The translations under genes were made by a program, and so were the position numbers. 56,491 nt of DNA. It comes from Dimargaris cristalligena (Eukaryota; Kickxellomycota; Dimargaritomycetes; Dimargaritales; Dimargaritaceae). Where the stretch lies: NCBI GenBank assembly GCA_027576995.1, contig JANBQC010000125.1:1-56491 (forward strand), given 5' to 3'. Position 1 is the stretch's first letter; every line of letters starts with the position of its first letter. Positions 1-11,290 of this stretch are shown here, one piece after another. The notes beneath the pieces were generated by a model. The model did not search any database, was not told the DNA's origin, and was given only the letters and a program-made list of their open reading frames with translations.

Positions 1-1576
1 TATATATATCTTAAAAAACCCTACGTCCTACTCGGCTCCCCTAAATACTAGTCCACCACGACCAAACGTAACACTGGCCATCCTCCCCTTTCTTTAATAA
101 TCAGCGACTTAACAAGGTCATATAAAAGATGTTTCACCTGTAGCGGGAGAATCCGTCGGTCGCACATTGCGCCTGCTATTCCCACTCATCCGCTTATTAT
201 TGGTCCGCCATATAGCGACCCTTCATTTACACATTCACTGCCGAGAGGCTCCGCTGCCATAGTGGACCATATACACTTCAGTACAACTAACATGTAACTA
301 AATCTCCTCCCCCTCTGCTGTAGCCTCCACAGCCCGCAGTGTGTGCTAAGGCCGGCTGGGCGCTTTAAAACTGAGTATCTTCCTCCTCCTTCCTGGTTCA
401 TCATCGAATGAACGATACCCCCGATTATTCCCGGGATATCTACCCCAACCAGCCCTACTTGGTATATATTAGTGGGGCCAATCCGCCCTATAGTATTCCG
501 GCCCTAAGCGCGGGACACGTGATGGAAGCCACTGTAAAAACTCTAAAAATCCCCCCGGAAATAGCTGGCTAATTAATCTAATTGCGTGTGGCTCAACAGC
601 CAGCATGATTTGGCCTTCTTTAACTCACCGGCGCTAATTCCAACCACGACAGAGAGGCCCCATTAAAATTCCACTATTAGGTTATTCTAGGATCTGCCAA
701 TATTACCTTTAATGTCCCAAATCCCTGCCCATACTACCACCGGTTTCAGAATGTCCGAAAAGGCCCAGCGTGGAATGGGAGAGAAGTGGGCTGGATAATA
801 AACACCCTATTATAAACAAGTGGCTTGATCCGGTGGTTCACCGCACCGTGCAGTACCCTCCCCCCCCTCACACATAGACACACCTCCACCTCCTCTTCCT
901 TATTTACCAATTCGGAGTTTTTTCGGACATTGGGCCTGTGGGAATTGTGCTGGTACCTTGGTTGGGGGAACCGTCCTAGCCAGGCCATGGCTTCAGGTGT
1001 TCCTAGTAGCCCAAGGCCGACCTGGCCCCAAACGATAATAGACTATTCCTTTTCGACGGGGTGAATTTATCTACAAGATGGTCCAAGGTTGTACCTGTCA
1101 ATTATTATCCGCTCCCCTATCCTAGCCTAATTACTTGTTTTCATAACGACGACACATGATGGCTATAGCCTGATAGTGTTCCTCCAGGCGTATATTCCCG
1201 CTGGGTGGTGGTTATCTTTCATCTAAAACTGATGACCATCAATCAGCCCTATTCCGGTCCATAGTTAATAGTTGCCTACTATATCCAGCGGCCCAGTCGT
1301 AAAACCCTTCCAGTCAAAGTCGGGTCGAACGACGGAAAGTAAGCCACCCGCGGTTGCTATATCACATGCCACGAGATCAAATCCGATATTCCCTAAATTG
1401 ATCGATAAGTCGACGGAAAGGTCGGCGGACTAACATGGAAGTCCAATAAAAAAAATACCGGCGGAATCAGTCAGCCTACTTTGGTTATTGACAAGCTGGT
1501 GTAGCCTGAACCGATATACCCGACCAGCCCAATTTCACTAACCACAAGCAGCGCAATCCTAACGGCGGTGCCTCCT

Positions 1577-1602
1577 AAATCAAGCCAAATTTGGCTTGAT
1601 TT
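1577..1602. repeat. Perfect 26-bp palindrome
   Basis: Each 13-base arm (AAATCAAGCCAAA and its exact reverse complement) meets the other with no spacer. The symmetry ends at the flanking bases. It could form a cruciform or bind a dimeric factor; no gene lies nearby to suggest which. Confidence 0.9.
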
Positions 1603-3753
1603 TTCGGGTAATGGGGTGGTCCACAAGGCTAATCAGACGGATGTCCTACCCTAATGGTTGGCCGGCGGCAATCATTCAGGACAGTCCTTACCACCCTTCT
1701 TATTTGAGACGGCCACTTCGATCCCTATGATTAAGCGGCTACGGCCGCATTAGATTACCTGGACTCGGACCATGAACACGATACAAGGGCTTAAGCATAT
1801 ACGCGTCAAAGCCGCGACATTCCTTATAAATAAAGACCTATCGTATGATATCATTATCGGACATGGCGAGACTTTTATCCATCCGCCCCACTTTCCAAGA
1901 GGGCTTTGTAAATACTCGACTTCCGGCATCTCGCATCGCGAAATAACCCCTTCGGACCTACCACTACTTGACTTTTACAGTAACTACTATGCCCCCCCAA
2001 ACCGTGACTGGCCAGGGTGACCGAATATCTGCCGGACCAACTTACAGCCATCGAGATGGCCAGTCGAAGCCATGATTCCGGAATTCAACTATTCGCGCTT
2101 CTTGCTCTTGAATGGCACCCCATAGTATCTTCCTAAAAATGGTCCGATGTTTCCCGATACGCCATGGTCGAAACCCCTCTATAATGCAATGTATACACGC
2201 CTTATAGTTGCCATCGAATATTACGATCGAATATCCCCCTCCACTTCAACATTCACCCTCGGCCCATAGAAACTGACTACCACAAAAGCTCCCCGGGAAT
2301 ATATGCCATGTCGGACCACTCCCAACTGGCCCGTATTAAGGAGACGTGTCATCATTTTTTCACCGGGGATGATACCCCCAGCCCCTGCGGGATTGTATGC
2401 ATTAATAAGTTTGATAAAAAAATACCAAGTCGGGTGTCCATAATCCGTATTTTTCAAAATAAAATAAAGTACTTATAGGCAGTCGCAAAAACGGTGGCCC
2501 GACTGTGTCCCGAAGGGCCTGGAACTGCCCGGCAAATTTGGGAGGCGGAAATACGACGAAACGGATCAATGGACAATGTCTTCATCTTTTCTACTTCTCA
2601 CAGCGTATTAGTTCTGAGACTGTACTCGGACATTGTCGGGATACTAGAAAATATTCAACGTGATAGGGATGAGAAATCGCCCTCGGCCCCGGTGGCGGAA
2701 GCAACGGATGGTGGCTTCCCAAGACCGGAAACCATAGGCACTGATTCTTCAGGTCAAAATTTCAGCGATAATGATCATGCAAGTTCGGAGATGATGAGTA
2801 TAGTCATTCCAGGGTCAACCATGTTCAGTGGCCGTGGTTTGGGTCTGGGTCCGGACTGGAAATGGTGAGTTGTTTGGGACTGATAGGCGTCGGAGTATAG
2901 CCACTTCGTAACCTAGGCCTTCCCAGCTTCAGTAGCCGTTCACCATTTTTCATGTATATATATTAGTGCATCATTGTACCTATTCATTTATTTTCCAAAA
3001 CAGAAAGGTGTGTCCTCGAATATCCTGGATAACTTGCATGGACTGTAATAATAGCACCCCTCTCTCACACAAATATGTTCCACCCTTGGGGGACGTATTG
3101 GTACCTATCTTAATCAATTAAGTAGTGATGGGTCTCTCCTCCCTTGTATAAAAATGTGCTGAAAAACGTATTATTTTTAGACGGCTGCTACCTTACCACA
3201 AGTTAAAAAGCGCGTATATTTTATATTAACAGCTGGAACTGCTAGGTTTACAATAGGGTTAGATGGATTTACCAGATATTGACAGTTAGCAGCCTGAGGG
3301 CTATATATCACGGTAAGAATTCCGAAATAGATGAAGTGACCAGTGTAGCGCGCGGAGTTTGTTCCACTTCACGCACTCTTATTTCACATGTTTGGAGATT
3401 GGAAGCTTCATGCTGAAGCAATACATACTTTACGTCTTCTGTTATCGAGTTGGGGTGTAAATGCTAAGACTCGACTATATAATTGAATAATATTTCTGCC
3501 ATCTAGTATCTTGATTCTGCGGTACAAATGTAGCTCACAAAGCGTGATTGTCGGCCTCTGGATATAGATTGGTATAATGTAAGAAAACGTATACCAGGCG
3601 TGCATTTAATTACTGCTGGTTAATAGTCATCCTCTTGGGAATATTGGGTTTTTCATTGGAATTTAAGCCCTACCTATTTTTATAGATGCGAGTGGTCACT
3701 TGATTAATTACCGATTCTAAGCGAAGAGAAGCCGTTGAAGAATAACATTTTTA

Positions 3754-3774
3754 ATTATTATTATTATTATTATT
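3754..3774. repeat. (ATT)n microsatellite
   Basis: Seven uninterrupted ATT units, followed by a G-rich segment. Simple-sequence repeat in non-coding DNA. Confidence 0.9.
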
Positions 3775-4943
3775 GGGGGAGGTGGTGTTTGTCGGCTACT
3801 TCTGGAGTCTGCGAAAGTCATTCTATATTTTCCAGGAGCAGCATTCGCCAGGTAAATGAATATTGATGAGGTAATACATCAAATGTATCGCTTTACAGTC
3901 GGTATTTGGGATACCACTTTACTGAGCTCCATATTGGTAAGCTGCCGAAATATATTATATTTAGACCGTGATTTTAGGCGAGAACAATGGGTCCCAGCCT
4001 TTGTTGCAAGTGGTATAGGTATGCATATTTCTACATTGCCCTTATGCAGGGACCCGGGTGAATCCGCTGGCACGTCTTACACAGGTGTAATTCAACGTAG
4101 GCTAGGATATTATTAAAAGCGTATAGTACGGGATAAACGAAAATCACATTCGTACGCTAACTCAATGCCACTGGTACGATTGCCGTGGTTAAATACCCCA
4201 ATCTAACGAACCCCCCTTAGTCTGGTTAAAGCCTGGTTTATTGTAGTTACTGGTTTTCCAGGCGCATCCGAAGAAACCTGGGGCTATTCGGGTATAATAT
4301 TAGGCTGAACACAGAGTAGGTGCACTCAATTGTACCACCATTTTTATTTGTTGGGGCGGGAATTGCCCAACCACAGTGCACTCTTGTCACTCTCTACTGT
4401 ACACATGTAGCCCAATTGCCAGTCCCCATCCCCAGGTGACTGCTTTACGGGAAGTAGAAAATGGGATATGTTGGTAGAGGAGGGAGAACACCTATAGGAT
4501 TTTCTGAAGGGAAGTCGCGCCACTGTGAAGTATGCACAATCCAGCCGACGGAAATTCCCCGCGCCTAACCAGATGATCCCCTACTTTCATGTGCGGCTTT
4601 GATTAATTTTTAAATTTAGTTATATATATATATATATACCGTCAACCACGTGTCCTAAAATAGGTCACCACTACCACCTTCCTAACTCTGTTTCCAAATG
4701 TATTTGGGTAAATTACCTCCATTTTGCCGAATTTCGGAAGTACTAATAAAGTGGACCGCGCTCATCTGGTCTCGCCGCTCTGCACCTTAGGTTAAAATAG
4801 GGATAGGCCGATGGAGAGAGAGGTAGGTCAAGTGAACGGCGGGAATACCTCCCCGGCCCCTGTCCTGGTACGTATATTTACGACTTGGGCCTATTTATAT
4901 TTTTCTAGGATCACATTGTTTATCATCACCTATCAACTGATTC

Positions 4944-5035
4944 TATTACTGGCCAAAAGGTATTCTCCCACATATTACCCCATACACATATTATGTAAAA
5001 TCTTATACAGTTGGGCTGAAGTTCACCCGTATGTA
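4944..5035 (+). repeat. Dispersed repeat, copy 1
   Basis: About 90 bp that aligns with 43709-43798 in the same orientation. Both begin TATTACTGG and share the blocks CCCATACACAT and CTTATACAG. Differences are mostly transitions. In one frame both copies read LYSWAE-x-HPY, with most differences in that stretch synonymous, so the repeat may derive from a coding sequence. The family is not identified. Confidence 0.6.
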
Positions 5036-6639
5036 GGGGGACAGAGCCCCCGTTTGGGGTTAACTAATCGATTAAAAATCCGAATGGATTGGTTCTCATC
5101 ACAGTCACGACTAGTCTAGGGGACGGCGTGGCAGTAGGTAGGAGGACTGTGAGGAGTGAATACTTCGATGATGCTTCAACCCCATTCACTAAGCACTGTC
5201 TCGCTCCTTCGTTTATTGATTGCGTTAAAGGGTTGGGGTTCTGCCTGCCTCATCTTCAGTATTCGAAGGAGTGACTCGCTGGGCTAAAAGGGGGAAAGAA
5301 AAGGTGGAGTCGCCTATTCTCTGATAAATCGGTGGCAAAGAAAGTCGGCGAGGGGTTTAACGGGACCACAACGGCCGGTTGTTGGTTAAAACCATCTAAC
5401 AAAGGATCAGTACCCCCTAAAGTGGGATGGTTGAGTAAAATGATAGAGCCTCATTGCCTTCCCTCCAATTACGACTGAGAAAACCAGTGATGGGAATTCT
5501 CCCCAAAAATGGAATGGCAGGTCTTCTTGTATAGCCAAACTAATGGTCCAAAATTGATAAACAAGAAGACATGTGCCAAAATTGATGACTCCCAATACTT
5601 TGAAGCACTAAGTTGCCTACTGTGTACCAAACCCATCAGCGGTTCCAGGATATACTGGTAAAGGGACGGAGAGAGTCATGAAATGAACCGTATGCTAGAA
5701 ACCCAAGCATACTTTGTTTACGAGTTAGCCAAGTCCTGAGCCGCAATTTGGAGTTGCCGTCGTGAGGGGTCGTCGTCTGAGTTGGTAATTCCCCCCCTCC
5801 CTGTGATGGTCCACGTCACGGCCGTTGGTGCATAGCCACAAGTTGCCAATGCATTACTATTATCCCTCGGCCATGAAAAGGCGTCTTTGTAAATTAGGAT
5901 GTCTATTTTGATTATTATTTCGTGTCGAAAGATTGGGCCGCCTGGGACAATATATATATATTTATTTATTAGTAGTGACAGCCCACGCCATACCGTGGCC
6001 ATTATTAAAGGCGATATTTATGGCCATGGGCTATTCGTTTGTAGGCCACTGCGTACATTGATAAGTCCCCCTGGCCAACGGCTACAGTCTATTGTAGCCA
6101 TACTGGGAACCAAGAAGTCAGTCCTTATCGCCCGCTGTAGTGGGAGGTCAGAGGAGATGGGGGGGATTGTATAGCCAACGGGACCTCTAATCAGCTCCAT
6201 CGCACCGATATAGCCGCAACTCTGTCTCTCTGTTTCACCTCCCCTTTTCACGGCCAAGATTAACACACCACACCACACCCACCATCGTCTCATACATGAG
6301 AGAGATAGCATGGCCCATTTGTGAAAGCGTGATTGGCAACTATGCATTCCACCGAGTCAACAAAATTTTTTGATTCGCCGTTTTTTACCCACTGTTCGGT
6401 GCAGGGTGGCCAGGGGGCGGGACTGTTTTTTCTCGTTGGCCTTTTGTGTATGCGCATATAGGACTGGAATAGAAAGAGTGTACCTAATAAAATAATACAA
6501 TACTTTATAATACCGCATACACACTCCCTAACCCTCAAGACCTGACCGGCGTTGCTGAACCCCCCTCTCCCCATAGCATACTCTCTCTTTCGATCAGCCT
6601 CCCGAATCGTTCCGACCGGGCGTGGCTGTGATAACACAC

Positions 6640-6943
6640 CTCGTCATATAAAGGGCCGTTGCTTCGCTCGGTTCCCCCTTCCCTCTTTTCCAACAACTAA
6701 GCCTTCCCCCCGTCTAGTAGATATATAAACCCTCTTCCCTCCCCTCGCTTTCTTTCATTCGGCTCCTTCTATTGTTGTTGTTGATTTACCTAGCCATCCC
6801 CGCTCGATTGGCCCACCCCCCTCCTTCTTCTTTCTCTCCTTTAATCTGATTACCTTGGGCTGTTGACTCCCTCCCATTACCATTCTGTTGTCTTCACCCC
6901 AGCGATTACATCCCTCCTCGCCCTCTATTATTTGACTTCAACG
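6640..6943 (+). promoter_or_regulatory. Pyrimidine-rich island, candidate GCV2 promoter and leader exon
   Basis: A C/T-rich stretch with a TATATAA element at about 6722. It resembles the pyrimidine-rich leaders seen just upstream of other genes here. It ends at a good donor (GTAAGC at 6944). A pyrimidine-rich acceptor (TTCCAG) ends at 7845, about 90 bp before the GCV2 start, so a leader intron of about 900 bp is possible. This is inference only; no coding sequence supports it. Confidence 0.3.
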
Positions 6944-7938
6944 GTAAGCATTGTGCCATTTCTTTTAATAATGGCAGCTCACCGTCTCCATTATCCCACG
7001 TGCACTCTTATACATACCACCCAAGGCTTGGATTTATCTTTCCTAGGTAGGAGGGGCCCGTAAAATTAATGGCTTCCTTTCATGCGACTCCCAACCAACC
7101 CGTTAGTGTGGCAGAGAGCTAAGGTCCCTCCTCCCTTCCGACTGCCGTGGACCTGATACCGCTTGGTAGAGCCCTGCCTAGGGGGGCTGCTAATCATCAT
7201 ATGAAATATCACAACCCCTCTACCCAAGGCGGCGTATACACTATTGACTGACCAATTAATATCCATCCACTCTATGGATATAGTGCCACTACTAACCCTC
7301 CACGTTTTTTCCATACTTTTGGGTATATAATATAATCTATTCCTGTATGTGCATAAATTCATTGGATCGTCTGACCAATAGCCGAGTTTTCTATATTACC
7401 CTGCATTAGTTTCACACCAATGGTGCCTACATTTTCAACGTAGACAAAATACTATGCTGCTCCACTCGCTTTAGTAGCAGTAGACCACGCTTTCCCTGCA
7501 ACCATTGTAACTTGGTTTAACCTCTTTTCTCTTTATTTTATTAACCAAAAAAACCCTGGTCATTTTTGCGTGCACATATTTTTCGATACCCACATATATA
7601 CATATATATTAGTCACCCGCCACTTCTATCCTAGGATTTTTTTTGGACGACCACCCCAATCTGTCCATTTTTTGCTGACTATACTAAAAGCCTGGGTCTA
7701 TTATTTTGGCCAAACTCGATAGGTCAATCCACTTTGGTTATTTTCCAAATACCCGTTTTGGGTTAAAAAACACCCTTGTTGACTTTGAGACTTCCGTGAC
7801 GTTTCTTTTTCCCTCTCACACCCACCCTGACTCGTTCCTTTCCAGGAGTATTATATCCGAGCCCGCTCGTTTTTCGATCATTACTTATCACACTTACCTC
7901 AATTTGACCACGCTTATTCCTAGACCATCATCATCGTT

Positions 7939-10900
7939 ATGTTGAGCCGGAGTATCTTACGCCAGGTTCCCTCAGCGGTCACCGCCGGCCTGGCGCGTCC
8001 GGCCCTACCCATTCGCACTGCCCTTCACAGCACGGCTAATCGGGCGGCTATTAGGGGCTCAACCAGCCGCCATGTGGCCCCCTCCGTTCGGTTGCTGTCT
8101 AGCTTCTCCCAGTCCAACCCCCGTGCTAGTCAACATATCGCCGCCGCCACCGCTCCCGACTCGACTGGTGAGTCGGCCGCCGATTCACCTACTAGCAACT
8201 ACCACAGTTCCCATCCCCCGACGGGGCAGGTCTTTCCCTCCACCGACGTGTTCGAAACCCGCCACAACGGCTCCACGCCCGAGCAAGTGAAGGCTATGCT
8301 GCAGACCCTCGGACTTACCAATATGGAAGACCTCCTCCAGCGGGCGGTCCCTCCTTCTATTCGCCTGGCCCAGCCTCTGCAGCTCGCCCCCGGCGTCGCC
8401 GAGGCCGAGCTCCTCGCGTCCCTTAAGGCCATCGCCTCCCGTAATGAGATTTACAAGTCCTACATTGGTATGGGCTACACCGACACCCAGGTCCCCGCGG
8501 TGATTCTGCGCAACATCATGGAAAACCCCGGCTGGTATACCCAGTACACTCCCTACCAGCCCGAAATCTCCCAGGGTCGCCTGGAGTCGCTGTTCAACTA
8601 CCAAACCATGGTGAGCGACTTGACCGGCCTGCCCATTGCCAACGCTTCCCTACTCGACGAAGGTACCGCGGCGGCTGAGGCCATGGCCATGGCTTTCGCC
8701 GCTGGCAAGAAGAAGCGCCGCACCTTCTTTGTCGATCACGCGTGCCATCCGCAAACCCTGGCATGCGTACGCACCCGCGCCGAAGGCTTTGGCGTTCAGG
8801 TCGCGGTGGGGGACTTCCGCTCCTTTGACTTTAAGGCCCTCTCTACTGACCTTTGTGGGGTGCTCGTCCAGTACCCCAACACCTACGGTCAGGTATTTGA
8901 TTACGAGGCCTTCTTCGCTACTATCCATGGCTATGGCGCCCAGGTGGCCTGTGCTACCGATCTGCTGGCCCTGACTCTGCTTAAATCGCCCGGTGAGCTG
9001 GGGGCGGATATGGCCCTGGGTAACAGCCAGCGCTTTGGCGTGCCCCTGGGTTACGGCGGTCCCCACGCCGCCTTCTTCGCTTGTACCGAGGATCACAAGC
9101 GCCGCCTTCCGGGTCGAATTGTCGGGCTGTCCCGGGATATCCAGGGTCAGCCTGCCTACCGCCTGGCCCTCCAAACCCGCGAGCAGCACATTCGCCGGGA
9201 AAAGGCTACCAGTAACATTTGCACGGCCCAAGCCCTGCTGGCCAACATGGCCGCCATGTACGCCGTCTACCACGGGCCCCAAGGCCTGCGCCAGATTGCC
9301 ACTCGGATCCATCGCATGACCGCCGTATTGGCGGACGGGATCGCGGAATTAGGGCACCAAGTGGTTAACCCGGAGTACTTTGATACGCTGACGATTCGGG
9401 TGACTGCCCCCGGGCACCCTTTCTCCGATATTATGCACCGGGCCGATGCCGCTCGCATTAATGTCCGCCCCATCGATGCTGAGACCATCTCGGTTACGCT
9501 CGACGAAACCACCCAGGACCAGGACCTGGAAACGCTGTTGCACGTTTTTGGCCAGACCGCGGCAGTGGCCCATGTGCCCCGCTTGGTGAACGCCTCTTCT
9601 GACCGTTCCCAGCGCTATCCCGTGGAGCTGGTGCGTACCTCCACCTATCTGGAGCACCCGGTATTCAACAGCCACCACTCGGAGACCGAATTGCTGCGCT
9701 ATATCCACAAGCTGCAGGGCAAGGACCTGTCGCTAACCGATGCCATGATTCCTCTGGGGTCCTGCACCATGAAGCTGAACGCCACCACCGAGATGATTCC
9801 GGTCACTTGGCCCGAGTTTGCCCAAATCCACCCGTTCGCGCCTTCGAAGCAGACCCAGGGTTACGCGACCATGTTGGACGAGCTGGCCCGCGATCTGGCC
9901 GTCATCACCGGATTTGATGCCACTAGCCTGCAGCCCAACTCGGGCGCCCAGGGAGAGTACACCGGCCTCAAGTGCATCTTAGCATACCACCATGCCCGCG
10001 GCGAAACCCAGCGTGACGTTTGCCTGATCCCCGTATCGGCGCATGGGACTAACGCGGCCTCGGCGGTCCTGTCCGGTATGCGCGTGGTACCCATCCAGTG
10101 CCGCGCCGACGGAACTTTGGATCTGACCGATTTGCGAGCCAAGGCAGCCAAGTACGCCGACACACTGGCGGCCATTATGGTGACCTACCCCTCGACGTAT
10201 GGTGTGTTTGAGGACGGGATTGTCGAGGTGTGTGACCTGATTCACCAGCACGGTGGCCAAGTGTACATGGACGGTGCTAACATGAATGCGCAGATTGGTT
10301 TAACCAGTCCCGGCCATATTGGGGCCGATGTGTGCCACTTGAACCTGCACAAGACCTTCTGTATCCCCCACGGAGGAGGTGGTCCGGGTATGGGCCCCAT
10401 TTGCGTCAAGGCCCACCTGGCCCCTTACCTGCCTACGCTCAACCCGGCCCAGCTTTCCGAGGCCAGCACCCCGCCCTTCCCCGGTAGCGCGAATACCTCG
10501 ACGGATGCCCCCGCATCGGCATCCATTGGTGCGGTATCCTCGGCGCCCTTTGGCTCGGCCAGTATTCTGCCCATTTCGTACGCCTACATTAAACTGATGG
10601 GTGGGTCCGGACTGACCCGGGCCACAGAGATGGCCATCCTCAATGCCAACTACATGAAGGAGCGCCTGGCGCCCCACTACAAGATTCTGTACACCAACGA
10701 ACACGGCATGTGCGCGCACGAATTCGTGATTGATATGAGTCCCTTCGCGGCTTCGGCGGGTATCAAAGAAGTGGATGTGGCCAAGCGGCTGCAGGACTAC
10801 AGTTTCCACTCGCCAACCATGTCATGGCCGGCGGCCAATACGCTGATGATTGAACCGACGGAATCCGAGTCCCGGGTGGAACTGGACCGGTTTTGCGATG

Positions 10901-11172
10901 CCCTGATTGCCATTCGACAGGAAATTGCGCAGATTGAATCGGGCGAACAGCCCCGCGATAATAATATGCTCAAGAATGCGCCCCACCCCATGCATACGCT
11001 GCTTACGGCCCAGTGGGACCGCCCGTATACCCGGGAACAGGCGGCTTACCCTGTGGCCAGCCTGCGCCAGCGCAAGTTCTGGCCCTCGGTGAGTCGGGTC
11101 GACGACGTTTACGGAGACCGGGTGCTGGTGTGCTCCTGCCCACCCATGTCGGAGCTGGCCGAGCAGGAGTAA
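7939..11172 (+). CDS. GCV2: Glycine dehydrogenase (decarboxylating), mitochondrial P-protein
   Basis: PLP-dependent P-protein of the mitochondrial glycine cleavage complex: it decarboxylates glycine and passes the aminomethyl group to the lipoyl H-protein, feeding one-carbon folate metabolism. The 1077-residue frame is a single exon and near full family length. Residues 1 to about 60 are rich in Arg, Ser and Ala with almost no acidic residues, as in a mitochondrial presequence. The first catalytic-fold half starts near residue 100. The second half carries the PLP motif NLHKTFCIPHGGGGPGMGP with the Schiff-base lysine at about Lys805. The ATG at 7939 is the natural start because it opens the presequence. 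Codons are strongly biased to C/G endings, indicating high expression. A 9-bp hairpin follows about 100 bp after the stop. Confidence 0.97.
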   Translation: MLSRSILRQVPSAVTAGLARPALPIRTALHSTANRAAIRGSTSRHVAPSVRLLSSFSQSNPRASQHIAAATAPDSTGESAADSPTSNYHSSHPPTGQVFPSTDVFETRHNGSTPEQVKAMLQTLGLTNMEDLLQRAVPPSIRLAQPLQLAPGVAEAELLASLKAIASRNEIYKSYIGMGYTDTQVPAVILRNIMENPGWYTQYTPYQPEISQGRLESLFNYQTMVSDLTGLPIANASLLDEGTAAAEAMAMAFAAGKKKRRTFFVDHACHPQTLACVRTRAEGFGVQVAVGDFRSFDFKALSTDLCGVLVQYPNTYGQVFDYEAFFATIHGYGAQVACATDLLALTLLKSPGELGADMALGNSQRFGVPLGYGGPHAAFFACTEDHKRRLPGRIVGLSRDIQGQPAYRLALQTREQHIRREKATSNICTAQALLANMAAMYAVYHGPQGLRQIATRIHRMTAVLADGIAELGHQVVNPEYFDTLTIRVTAPGHPFSDIMHRADAARINVRPIDAETISVTLDETTQDQDLETLLHVFGQTAAVAHVPRLVNASSDRSQRYPVELVRTSTYLEHPVFNSHHSETELLRYIHKLQGKDLSLTDAMIPLGSCTMKLNATTEMIPVTWPEFAQIHPFAPSKQTQGYATMLDELARDLAVITGFDATSLQPNSGAQGEYTGLKCILAYHHARGETQRDVCLIPVSAHGTNAASAVLSGMRVVPIQCRADGTLDLTDLRAKAAKYADTLAAIMVTYPSTYGVFEDGIVEVCDLIHQHGGQVYMDGANMNAQIGLTSPGHIGADVCHLNLHKTFCIPHGGGGPGMGPICVKAHLAPYLPTLNPAQLSEASTPPFPGSANTSTDAPASASIGAVSSAPFGSASILPISYAYIKLMGGSGLTRATEMAILNANYMKERLAPHYKILYTNEHGMCAHEFVIDMSPFAASAGIKEVDVAKRLQDYSFHSPTMSWPAANTLMIEPTESESRVELDRFCDALIAIRQEIAQIESGEQPRDNNMLKNAPHPMHTLLTAQWDRPYTREQAAYPVASLRQRKFWPSVSRVDDVYGDRVLVCSCPPMSELAEQE

Positions 11173-11267
11173 AGGAGGGCGGTAGCCCTATCGTGCTAGG
11201 TGGCCTGATAGGTCGCTGCTACCAAACGTAGGTGTCCTTTGGGGTGGTTTTTAACCTTCCCATGCCG

Positions 11268-11290
11268 CCCAATATTAAGCAAATATTGGG
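11268..11290 (+). other. Hairpin in GCV2 3' flank
   Basis: A perfect 9-bp stem (CCCAATATT / AATATTGGG) with a 5-base loop, about 95 bp after the GCV2 stop codon. It would be in the 3' UTR if the transcript extends that far. Role unknown. Confidence 0.5.

Larger units (their letters stand above)
1..7938. other. Gene-poor region upstream of GCV2
   Basis: No reading frame here has convincing codon bias, a recognisable domain or a consistent exon chain. Visible content: a perfect palindrome (1577-1602), an ATT microsatellite (3754-3774), one copy of a dispersed repeat (4944-5035), a TA run near 4620, and a pyrimidine-rich promoter-like island at about 6640-6940. One open frame at 2569-2868 (99 codons from ATG) has a mildly gene-like, Ser/Asp-rich composition but no recognisable family; I do not call it a gene. 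Confidence 0.5.
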
